Origin: Variovorax atrisoli 110B | Lineage (GTDB): Bacteria > Pseudomonadota > Gammaproteobacteria > Burkholderiales > Burkholderiaceae_C | Assembly (NCBI RefSeq): GCF_000382045.1 | Contig: NZ_KB907455.1 | Location: 310,001 to 374,000 of the forward strand | DNA: 64,000 bases | Reading direction: 5' to 3' | Shown: one piece after another, positions 44,312 through 52,172 of the stretch | How positions within the stretch are numbered: the first letter of the stretch is position 1 | How the letters are laid out: each line of letters begins with the position of its first letter | The notes under the pieces: model-generated | What the model was told of the DNA's origin: nothing | Databases searched by the model: none | Seen by the model: the letters and a program-made list of their open reading frames with translations, nothing else | Program-made: the position numbers and the translations under genes

Positions 44312-44869
44312 ATGGCATTCCTAGACGACGGCTCCTGGAGCCCTGAAGACGCCCGCCAGTTCTATGAACTGATCGGCACCGGCTCGTCCGAGACCGACCT
44401 GGTCATGCTGATCGAGAACAAGGGCGCGCCCGTCGAAGGCGAGCTGGAGCGCAGCTTCGACGACGGCAAGGCGCGCCTGAGCATCGGCGGCTACTACTGG
44501 TCGGTGCAGGTGCCAGAGTCTTCCAGCCAGAACCAGGTGGTGCCCAACAACCTGATCGTCGCGCGCCGCAGCGACGCGGCCACCGCCACCATCGCCAGCC
44601 TGCTGCGCGCGCAGGAGAAAGACCTGAAGGTGATGATCAGCGCCTTCAAGTCCGGCGGCGACGAACGCTCGCCCGATGCGCAGTCGACCTTCGAGATGGT
44701 GCTGGAGAACGCGCGCATCTGCCGGCTGGTGCTGAGCTCGGGCGGCCACTGGGGCGTGCCCTCGGAGCTGATCTCCATCAGCTACCGAACGGTGAAGGTG
44801 CGCTCGGCCCCGCAGAAGACCACCGGCCTGCGCGGCGCGGTGCGCGAATGCCAGTTCACGCGCGCATGA
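44312..44869 (+). CDS. tssD: Hcp-like T6SS tube protein
   Basis: A 185-residue protein with the C-terminal half of the Hcp fold: DLKVMISAFKSGG, TFEMVLENARIC, VPSELISISYRTVKV, followed by SAPQ. The first ~60 residues do not resemble the standard Hcp start, so the assignment rests on the second half and on position directly before tagJ-tssE-tssF-tssG-tssH, where hcp sits in many loci. Hcp hexamers stack into the inner tube and are expelled by sheath contraction. A strong GGAGGTGAG precedes ATG 44312. tssB and tssC, which usually lie just upstream of hcp, are missing here. Confidence 0.65.
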   Translation: MAFLDDGSWSPEDARQFYELIGTGSSETDLVMLIENKGAPVEGELERSFDDGKARLSIGGYYWSVQVPESSSQNQVVPNNLIVARRSDAATATIASLLRAQEKDLKVMISAFKSGGDERSPDAQSTFEMVLENARICRLVLSSGGHWGVPSELISISYRTVKVRSAPQKTTGLRGAVRECQFTRA

Positions 44870-44957
44870 GCCGCCCGTTTCCCCGCCCCTTCCTCCGCCC
44901 GCTTGTCCGCACGCCAGTCCGCACGTTCATCAGCCCAGCCCCAAGGAGCCGCACACC

Positions 44958-45797
44958 ATGACCACCGCCGCCGAATTCCTCAAGGCCGCCGACCCTGCAG
45001 CCGCGCTCAAGGCACTGAGCGACGACGTGCGCGCCAAGCCCTCGGACAGCAAGCATCGCGTGTTCATGGCGCAGCTGCTGTGCGTGCTGGGGCAGTGGGA
45101 GCGCGCGCTCAACCAGCTCACCGTGGCGGCCGAGCTCGACGCGCTGGCCGTGCCCATGAAGCAGGTCTACGGCGAGGCCGTGCGCTGCGAGGGCCTGCGC
45201 GCCGAGGTGTTCGCCGGCACGCGCACGCCGATGATCTTCGGCCAGCCCGACGAATGGCTGGCGCTGCTCATCGAGTCGCTGCTGCGCCAGGGCCGCGGCG
45301 AGAGCGAGCTGGCCGAAGACCTGCGGCAGCGGGCCTTCGACGGCGCGCCCGCCATCGGCGGCACCATCGACGGCAAGCCCTTCGAGTGGCTGGCCGATGC
45401 CGACATGCGCCTGGGCCCGGTGCTCGAGGCCTTCGTCAACGGCAAGTACTACTGGATCCCGTACGCGCGCCTCGCGCACATCAAGATCGAGCCGCCCGAG
45501 GACCTGCGCGACTGCGTGTGGATGCCCGCGCACCTGCAGTTCGAGAACGGCGGCGAGACGCTCGCGCTCGTTCCCACGCGCTACGAAGGCACCGAGAAGC
45601 AGGAAGACGGCGAACTGCGCCTCGCACGCAAGACCGAGTGGCGCGAACTGCGCCCCGAGGTATGGGCCGGCTATGGCCAGCGCGTGCTCAGCAGCAGCGA
45701 CGGCAACGAGTACGCGCTGATGGACGTGCGCGAGATCCTGTTCACGCCGGCCGAAGCCGAGACCCAGGTCCCTGCCGAAGGTGCCGTCGATGGCTGA
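44958..45797 (+). CDS. tagJ: T6SS accessory protein TagJ (ImpE)
   Basis: A 279-residue ImpE/TagJ protein. An N-terminal TPR-like part (AEFLKAADPAAALKALSDDV, QLLCVLGQWERALNQL) precedes the conserved domain with RLGPVLEAFVNGKYYWIPY and ARLAHIKIEPPEDLRDCVW. TagJ binds the N-terminus of TssB in the sheath and may help ClpV-mediated disassembly. AAGGAG lies upstream of ATG 44958, and the gene overlaps tssE by 8 bp. It is a marker of the T6SS subtypes related to Pseudomonas H1. Confidence 0.92.
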   Translation: MTTAAEFLKAADPAAALKALSDDVRAKPSDSKHRVFMAQLLCVLGQWERALNQLTVAAELDALAVPMKQVYGEAVRCEGLRAEVFAGTRTPMIFGQPDEWLALLIESLLRQGRGESELAEDLRQRAFDGAPAIGGTIDGKPFEWLADADMRLGPVLEAFVNGKYYWIPYARLAHIKIEPPEDLRDCVWMPAHLQFENGGETLALVPTRYEGTEKQEDGELRLARKTEWRELRPEVWAGYGQRVLSSSDGNEYALMDVREILFTPAEAETQVPAEGAVDG

Positions 45798-46302
45798 GCT
45801 CACCGCGCAGGAGCGGCTGCAGCCTTCGCTGCTCGACCGCCTCGTCGACAACGCGCCCGACGAGAAGCGCGAGAGCGACGACAAGCGCACGCTGACCAAG
45901 CAGGCGCTGCGCCAGGCCGTGCTGCGCGACCTGGGCTGGCTCTTCAACGCCACCGGCTACGGCCTCTCGATGGACGACAGGCAGTACCCGAACGCGGCGC
46001 GCTCGGTCATCAACTACGGATTGCCTATGCTGTCTGGCCAGTTCACCTCGTCGGTGCAGCGTGTCAGCATGGAACAGGCTTTGAAGAACGCAATCCTGCA
46101 GTTCGAGCCGCGCATCCTGTCCCGAACACTCGAAGTCGAACTCATCATGGAGGGCCCGGCACTTGACTCGCACAACAGCATCGGCTTGCAGATCCGCGGC
46201 ATGCTGTGGGCGCAGCCCGTGCCGCTGGAGTTCCTGATGCGAAGCCGCGTAGACCTGGAAGAAGGTCGCATCGAGATAGTGGACATGGCGCAGAAGTTAT
46301 GA
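45790..46302 (+). CDS. tssE: T6SS baseplate protein TssE (gp25-like)
   Basis: A 170-residue gp25/lysozyme-like baseplate protein: RLQPSLLDRLVDNAP at the start, SVINYGLPMLSGQ in the core, and the conserved RFEPR-type segment ILQFEPRILSRTLEV. TssE is a wedge component that starts sheath polymerisation. ATG 45790 lies behind GAAGG within the end of tagJ (8-bp overlap). A repeat of about 110 bp separates it from tssF. Confidence 0.93.
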   Translation: MAELTAQERLQPSLLDRLVDNAPDEKRESDDKRTLTKQALRQAVLRDLGWLFNATGYGLSMDDRQYPNAARSVINYGLPMLSGQFTSSVQRVSMEQALKNAILQFEPRILSRTLEVELIMEGPALDSHNSIGLQIRGMLWAQPVPLEFLMRSRVDLEEGRIEIVDMAQKL

Positions 46303-46305
46303 GCC

Positions 46306-46400
46306 CCCCGGCTTTTCACTGCGCTGCGCTTCGTGTAATTCGCCACCCCCCGAGGGGGAGGCGCGGCCCGCCTTGGGGCGGCCCGGCGGCGGCCGCCTTC
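46306..46400 (+). repeat. Second-family GC-rich intergenic repeat between tssE and tssF
   Basis: CCCCCGGCTTTTCACTGCGC, CTTCGTGTAATTCGCC, CCCCCCGAGGGGG and two GGCGGCC blocks form a palindrome-rich element related in layout, not in detail, to the 12869 family. It contains no gene and must be read through for tssF expression. Confidence 0.6.
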
Positions 46401-46413
46401 CCGGAGTGAAGTG

Positions 46414-48306
46414 ATGGACCCCAGACTGCTGAGTCTGTACGAACAGGAACTGCGCTACTTCCGCGAAAGCTCATCGGAGTTCGCGCGCGCATTTCCGAAG
46501 ATCGCGCATCGGCTCGGCATCGAAGGCCAGGAGGTGGCCGATCCGTACGTGGAGCGGCTGATCGAGGCCACTGCGTTCCTCTCGGCGCGCGTGGGCCTGA
46601 AGCTCGATGCCGAATACCCCCGCTTCACCGGCCACCTGCTGGACATCGTCTATCCGCACTTCCTCGCGCCGACGCCGGCGATGGTGGTGGTCTCGTTCGC
46701 GCCCGACCCTGACGACGCCAACCTCGCCACCGGCCCGAGCCTGCCGCGCGGCAGCGGGCTGCGCGCGCGGCAGGCGGTGGGGCAGAACACGCACTGCGAG
46801 TTCCGCACCGCCAGCGCCCTGCGGATCTGGCCCGTCGAGGTGCAGCGCGCGCAGTACTTCACCTATGCGCCCGACCTGCCGCTGAACACGCATCCGCAGT
46901 CGCGCGCCATCCGCGGCGGCCTGCGCATCGTGCTGCGCGCCACCGCCGGACTGGACTTCAGCCAGATCGCGCTCGACGACCTCGTGCTGCACTTCGGCGG
47001 CGCGGAAGACGTGGCCTGGCAACTGCACGAGTGCGCGCTGGGCCAGCCCATCGGCGTGCTGGTGCGGCCGCTGGGTCCGGGCGGCGCGCTGCAGGGCACG
47101 CCGCGCAGCCTGCCGCCGAGCGCCATCGGCGCGGTCGGCTTCGAGGACGACGAGGCGCTGCTGCCAGTCACCGCCACCGGCTTCTCTGGCTTCAGGCTGC
47201 TGCAGGAGTACTTCGCGTTCCCGCAGCGCTTCCAGTTCGTGCGCATCGGCGGGCTCAAGGCGCTGCTGGCGCAGATGCCGGTGGCCGAGGTCGAGATCGT
47301 GCTGCTCTTCTCCCGCGGCGACGCGGCCCTCGAGAAGCTCGTGAGCGCGGACAACGTGCTGCTGCACTGCGTGCCCGCGGTGAACCTCTTCAGCAAGCGG
47401 CTCGACCGCGTGCCGCTGAACGAGGGCGTGAGCCAGTTCCACCTGGTGCCCGACCGCACGCGGCCGCAGGACTTCGAGGTGCACACCGTCACCGAGGTCA
47501 TCGGCCACGGCACGCCGGGCGCCGATGCGGCGGCGGCCGAGCAGCCGTTCCGGCCCTTCTACTCGGCCTTCCACGGCAGCCGCCTGAGTCATCCGGCCTA
47601 CTTCACGGTCACGCGCGAGCCGCGCATGCTGTCGGTGCGCCAGCGCACCGAGGGGCACCGCAGCAGCCACATCGGCTCCGAGGTCTACATGCAGATCGTC
47701 GATCCGCAGCAGGCGCCGTACGCGGCCACGCTGCGGCAGCTGGCGGTGACCGCGCTGTGCACCAACCGCGACCTGCCGCTGCTGATGCCGCTGGGCCGCG
47801 AGAACGACTTCGACTGCGTCGATTCCTTCCCCGTGCAGCGCGTGCGCATGGTGCGCGGGCCATCGCGGCCGGTGTCGCCGGTGGTGAGCCAGGGGCTGGG
47901 CTGGCGCGTGGTCGACCACCTCGCGCTCAACTACCTGTCGCTGTCCGACAGCACGCCGGAACAGGGCGCTGCCGCGCTGCGCGAGACGCTGATGCTCTAC
48001 GCGGTGCACGCCGACGAGATGCGCCAGGGCCAGGTGCGCGGGCTGCTGTCGGTGAAGTGCAAGCCGGTGGCGCGCCGCCTGCCGATGAAGGGGCCGATCG
48101 CCTTCGGCCGCGGTCTGGAGGTGACGCTCGAAGTCGACAAGGACGCCTTCCACGGCCACAGCAGCTTCCTCTTCGGTGCCGTGCTGGCGCGTTTTCTCTC
48201 GCGCCACGTGGAGGTGAACCATTTCGTCGAGACCGTGCTGCGCATCGCGGGCAAGGGCGAGACCATGCGCTGGAGGCCGCTGTGCGGGACACGGCAGATC
48301 CTGTGA
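46414..48306 (+). CDS. tssF: T6SS baseplate protein TssF
   Basis: A 630-residue TssF, opening with MDPRLLSLYEQELRYFRE and continuing FPKIAHRLGI, VERLIEATAFLSARV and FTGHLLDIVYPHFLAP, all family landmarks. Two TssF and one TssG form the wedge core around the VgrG hub. ATG 46414 is used because of GGAG nine bases upstream; the GTG three bases earlier is possible. Its TGA overlaps the GTG start of tssG. Length is normal. Confidence 0.95.
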   Translation: MDPRLLSLYEQELRYFRESSSEFARAFPKIAHRLGIEGQEVADPYVERLIEATAFLSARVGLKLDAEYPRFTGHLLDIVYPHFLAPTPAMVVVSFAPDPDDANLATGPSLPRGSGLRARQAVGQNTHCEFRTASALRIWPVEVQRAQYFTYAPDLPLNTHPQSRAIRGGLRIVLRATAGLDFSQIALDDLVLHFGGAEDVAWQLHECALGQPIGVLVRPLGPGGALQGTPRSLPPSAIGAVGFEDDEALLPVTATGFSGFRLLQEYFAFPQRFQFVRIGGLKALLAQMPVAEVEIVLLFSRGDAALEKLVSADNVLLHCVPAVNLFSKRLDRVPLNEGVSQFHLVPDRTRPQDFEVHTVTEVIGHGTPGADAAAAEQPFRPFYSAFHGSRLSHPAYFTVTREPRMLSVRQRTEGHRSSHIGSEVYMQIVDPQQAPYAATLRQLAVTALCTNRDLPLLMPLGRENDFDCVDSFPVQRVRMVRGPSRPVSPVVSQGLGWRVVDHLALNYLSLSDSTPEQGAAALRETLMLYAVHADEMRQGQVRGLLSVKCKPVARRLPMKGPIAFGRGLEVTLEVDKDAFHGHSSFLFGAVLARFLSRHVEVNHFVETVLRIAGKGETMRWRPLCGTRQIL

Positions 48307-49424
48307 CCGCTGCCGGTGCGCCCGGCACGGCCCGCGCGCCCGAGCAGGGCGGTGGCACCGTGCAGTCCCGCGTCGATGCGGCGTTGCGCGGCTGGTCGGC
48401 CGAGCCCTGGGCCTTCGACTACTTCGCGGTGATGCGCCGGCTCGAATCGGTCGCAAGGACCACGCCGCGCTGGGGCCGCGCGCTGCTGCCCGGCGCCGAG
48501 CCGGTGCGCGTGGGGCAGGAACCGTCGCTCTCTTTCGCGCCGGCGAGCTTCAGCCGCTTCGAGCCCGCGACCGCGCATTCGCCGCCGCGCCTGCGCCAGC
48601 AGTTCTTCGGCTACATCGGCCCCAACGGGCCGCTGCCGGTGCACCTGAGCGACTTCATCCGCGAGCGCAGCCTGAACCATGGCGACCCGACGTGGCTGGC
48701 CTTTCTCGACAGCTTCTCGCACCGCTTCTCGCTGCACTTCTACCGCGCGTGGGCCCAGTCGCGGCCCGCGGTGGCGCTGGACAGGCCGGGCGAGGACCGC
48801 TTCCGCCTGCAGATCGGCGCGCTGGTGGGCATCGGTGCACCGGGGCGCGTGGGGCGCGACGAGATCCATGACGACGCGCGGCTGCACTTCTCGGGCTGGC
48901 TCGCGCGCCGCGTGCACAACGTGGAGAGCGTGGAGTCGGTGCTGTGCAGCTACTTCGGCGTGCCGGTGAAGCTGGAGCGCTGGGTCGGCCACTGGATGAG
49001 CCTGCCCGCAGGCGAGCTCACGCGGCTGGGGCAGGGCGAGAGCTCGCGTGCCATGGGCATGGGCGCCATGCTCGGCACCCGCGCATGGGACCGCCAGCAC
49101 CGCGTGCGCCTGCATCTCGGTCCGCTCACGATCGAGCAGTACCGCATGTTCCTACCCATCGGCGATGCGCGCCCCGTGCTGCAGCGCTGGATGCAGCAGC
49201 TGCTCGGCGACGAGCTCGAGTGGGATGCCGAGCTCGTGCTCGAGAAGGCGCAGGTGCCCGCCACCCGACTGGGCGCGGCCAAGGGCAGCGCGCCGCGCCT
49301 GGGCTGGGTGTCGTGGCTCGGCGAGCGCAGGCGCTCGCGCGACGCCGCCGACGTGCGCATCGCCAGCCAGTCTTTCAACAAGCCCACCTTCATTCGTCCA
49401 GAAGAGATACGGAGTCCCTCATGA
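48303..49424 (+). CDS. tssG: T6SS baseplate protein TssG
   Basis: A 373-residue TssG: EPWAFDYFAVMRRLE near the start, LRQQFFGYIGPNGPLPVHL, FLDSFSHRFSLHFYRAW and the C-terminal part LGTRAWDRQHRVRLHLGPLT. It pairs with TssF in the baseplate. The start is taken as GTG 48303, which overlaps the tssF stop as GTGA; a later in-frame GTG near 48359 cannot be excluded. The stop overlaps the tssH ATG. Confidence 0.93.
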   Translation: MTAAGAPGTARAPEQGGGTVQSRVDAALRGWSAEPWAFDYFAVMRRLESVARTTPRWGRALLPGAEPVRVGQEPSLSFAPASFSRFEPATAHSPPRLRQQFFGYIGPNGPLPVHLSDFIRERSLNHGDPTWLAFLDSFSHRFSLHFYRAWAQSRPAVALDRPGEDRFRLQIGALVGIGAPGRVGRDEIHDDARLHFSGWLARRVHNVESVESVLCSYFGVPVKLERWVGHWMSLPAGELTRLGQGESSRAMGMGAMLGTRAWDRQHRVRLHLGPLTIEQYRMFLPIGDARPVLQRWMQQLLGDELEWDAELVLEKAQVPATRLGAAKGSAPRLGWVSWLGERRRSRDAADVRIASQSFNKPTFIRPEEIRSPS

Positions 49425-52150
49425 GTGAAATCAGCCGCACCGCCCTTTTCGGCAAGCTCAACTCGCTGGCCTACAAGGCCATCGAAGGCGCCACCGTGTT
49501 CTGCAAGATGCGGGGCAATCCTTACGTGGAGCTGGAGCACTGGTTCGCGCAGCTGCTGCAGGCGCAGGACTCCGACCTGCACCGCGTGATCCAGCACTAC
49601 GGCCTCGACGTGTCGGTCATCGCCAAGGACATGACGGCCGCGCTCGACCGCCTGCCGCGCGGCGCCACCGCCATCAGCGACTTCTCTCCGCACATCGAGA
49701 ACGCCATCGAGCGCGCATGGACCTACGCCACCCTGCAGTTCGGCGAGGCGCAGGTGCGCACCGGCTACCTGCTGGTGGGCATGCTGAAGACGCAGAGCCT
49801 GCGCAACCCGCTGTTCGGCCTGTCGAAGCAGTTCGAGAAGATCAAGGTCGAGGACCTGTCCGACAACTTCGCGAAGATCTGCGACGCCTCGCCCGAGGCG
49901 CAGATGCGCGCGCAGGACGGCACCGGCATGGGCAGCGGCGCGCCCGGCGAGGAGTCCGACGCGATGGCGCCGGCCGCCATGGGCAAGGGCGATGCGCTGA
50001 AGAAGTTCGCGGTCGACCTCACCGAGAAGGCGAAGAAGGGCGAGATGGACCCTGTCACCGGCCGCGACGAGGAGATCCGCCAGATCGTCGACATCCTCAT
50101 GCGCCGCCGCCAGAACAACCCGCTGCTGACCGGCGAGGCCGGCGTCGGCAAGACGGCCGTGGTCGAGGGCTTCGCGCAGCGCCTGGCGCGCGGCGACGTG
50201 CCGCCGCAGCTGAAGGACGTGAAGCTGCTCACCCTCGACATCGGCCTGCTGCAGGCCGGCGCGAGCATGAAGGGCGAGTTCGAGCAGCGCCTGCGCCAGG
50301 TGATCGACGAGGTGCAGAGCTCGCCCACGCCCATCATCCTTTTCATCGACGAGATCCACACGCTGGTGGGCGCGGGCGGCGCGGCCGGCACCGGCGATGC
50401 GGCCAACCTGCTCAAGCCTGCCTTGGCGCGCGGCAACCTCCGCACCATCGGCGCCACCACCTGGGCCGAGTACAAGAAGTACATCGAGAAGGACCCGGCG
50501 CTCACCCGCCGCTTCCAGGTGGTGCAGGTGCCCGAGCCCGACGAGACCAAGGCCATCCTGATGCTGCGCGGCGTGGCCAGCGTGCTCGAGAAGCACCACC
50601 GCGTGCAGCTGCTCGACGAGGCGATCGAGGCGGCCGTGAAGCTGAGCCACCGCTACATTCCCGCGCGCCAGCTGCCCGACAAGGCCGTGAGCCTGCTCGA
50701 CACCGCCTGCGCGCGCGTGGCCGTGTCGCAGCACGCCACGCCGCCCGAGGTGGAGGACTGCATGCGCCGCATCGAGGGGCTGACGGTGGAGCAGGAGATC
50801 ATCGGCCGCGAGGAAGCCATCGGCATCGACGTGACCAAACGCGCCGCGCAGGTGGCCGCGCTGCTGGCCGAATCGAAGGTGCAGCTCGATGCGCTGAACG
50901 CGCGCTGGCAGGAAGAGAAGGGGCTGGTCGACCGGCTGCTGGAGCTGCGCAGCAAGCTGCGCGCGGGGAACAAGCCGGTGGACTCGCCGCAGGCCGAGGG
51001 CGGGGCGAAGGCCGACGTGCCCCCGCCCCAATCCTCCCCCAGCGGCGGAGGGGGCGAAGACCGTGCCGCGCTGCTGGCGGAGCTGCACGAGCTGCAGGCG
51101 AAGATCCACGCGGTGCAGGGCGAATCGCCGCTCATCCTGCCTTCGGTCGACGAGCAGGCCGTGGCCTCGGTGGTCGCCGACTGGACCGGCATTCCCGTCG
51201 GCCGCATGGTCAAGAACGAAGTCGAGGCGGTGCTCAAGCTCGCCGACACGCTCAACCAGCGGGTGATCGGCCAGAAGCACGGACTGGAGATGATCGCGCG
51301 GCGCATCCAGACCTCGCGCGCGCGGCTGGACAACCCGCAGAAGCCCATCGGCGTGTTCATGCTCTGCGGCACCTCCGGCGTGGGCAAGACCGAGACCGCG
51401 CTCGCGCTGGCCGAGGCGCTGTACGGCGGCGAGCAGAACATCATCACCATCAACATGAGCGAGTTCCAGGAGGCGCACACCGTCTCCACGCTCAAGGGCG
51501 CGCCGCCGGGCTACGTGGGCTACGGCGAGGGCGGCATCCTGACCGAGGCTGTGCGCCGCCGTCCCTACAGCGTGGTGCTGCTCGACGAGGTGGAGAAGGC
51601 CCACCCCGACGTGCACGAGATCTTCTTCCAGGTCTTCGACAAGGGCTGGATGGAAGACGGCGAGGGCCGGATGATCGACTTCAAGAACACCATCATCCTG
51701 CTGACCACCAACGCCGGCAGCGAGCTGGTGATGAGCATGTGCCGCGACCCCGAGCTGCTGCCCGACCCGAATGCGCTGGCCGATGCGCTGAAGGCGCCGC
51801 TGATGAAGGTGTTCCCGCCCGCACTGCTGGGCCGCATCGTCACCATTCCCTACTACCCGCTGTCGCCGGACATGATGAAGAAGATCGTGCGGCTGCAGCT
51901 GGGCCGCATCAAGAAGCGCGTGGAAACCAACCACGGCGTGCCTTTCGAATACAGCGACGCGGTGGTCGACCAGGTGGTCGCGCGCTGCCAGGACCCGGAG
52001 TCGGGCGGGCGCGTGATCGACGCGATCCTGACCAACACAGTGCTGCCGACGATCTCGGTCGAGTACCTGCAGCGGCTGGCCTCGGGCGGCGAGATCCGCC
52101 GCGTGGCGCTGGATGTGAAGGACGCGGACTTCACCTACGCCTTCGATTGA
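49421..52150 (+). CDS. tssH: T6SS ATPase TssH (ClpV)
   Basis: A 909-residue ClpV-type AAA+ disaggregase that recycles contracted TssBC sheaths. An N-domain (1-160) precedes AAA1 with Walker A GEAGVGKTA (Lys244) and IDEIHTLVG, a middle domain, and AAA2 with GTSGVGKTE (Lys656) and LLDEVEKAHPDV. Between about residues 520 and 547 an odd Pro/Ser/Gly-rich stretch (PPPQSSPSGGGGED) encoded by a palindromic C/G-run sequence interrupts the middle domain and looks like an in-frame repeat insertion. ATG 49421 overlaps the tssG stop; GGAG lies upstream. Both ATPase sites look active. Confidence 0.95.
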   Translation: MSEISRTALFGKLNSLAYKAIEGATVFCKMRGNPYVELEHWFAQLLQAQDSDLHRVIQHYGLDVSVIAKDMTAALDRLPRGATAISDFSPHIENAIERAWTYATLQFGEAQVRTGYLLVGMLKTQSLRNPLFGLSKQFEKIKVEDLSDNFAKICDASPEAQMRAQDGTGMGSGAPGEESDAMAPAAMGKGDALKKFAVDLTEKAKKGEMDPVTGRDEEIRQIVDILMRRRQNNPLLTGEAGVGKTAVVEGFAQRLARGDVPPQLKDVKLLTLDIGLLQAGASMKGEFEQRLRQVIDEVQSSPTPIILFIDEIHTLVGAGGAAGTGDAANLLKPALARGNLRTIGATTWAEYKKYIEKDPALTRRFQVVQVPEPDETKAILMLRGVASVLEKHHRVQLLDEAIEAAVKLSHRYIPARQLPDKAVSLLDTACARVAVSQHATPPEVEDCMRRIEGLTVEQEIIGREEAIGIDVTKRAAQVAALLAESKVQLDALNARWQEEKGLVDRLLELRSKLRAGNKPVDSPQAEGGAKADVPPPQSSPSGGGGEDRAALLAELHELQAKIHAVQGESPLILPSVDEQAVASVVADWTGIPVGRMVKNEVEAVLKLADTLNQRVIGQKHGLEMIARRIQTSRARLDNPQKPIGVFMLCGTSGVGKTETALALAEALYGGEQNIITINMSEFQEAHTVSTLKGAPPGYVGYGEGGILTEAVRRRPYSVVLLDEVEKAHPDVHEIFFQVFDKGWMEDGEGRMIDFKNTIILLTTNAGSELVMSMCRDPELLPDPNALADALKAPLMKVFPPALLGRIVTIPYYPLSPDMMKKIVRLQLGRIKKRVETNHGVPFEYSDAVVDQVVARCQDPESGGRVIDAILTNTVLPTISVEYLQRLASGGEIRRVALDVKDADFTYAFD

Positions 52151-52172
52151 GATCCCTCCCCAAGAGAAAAAG

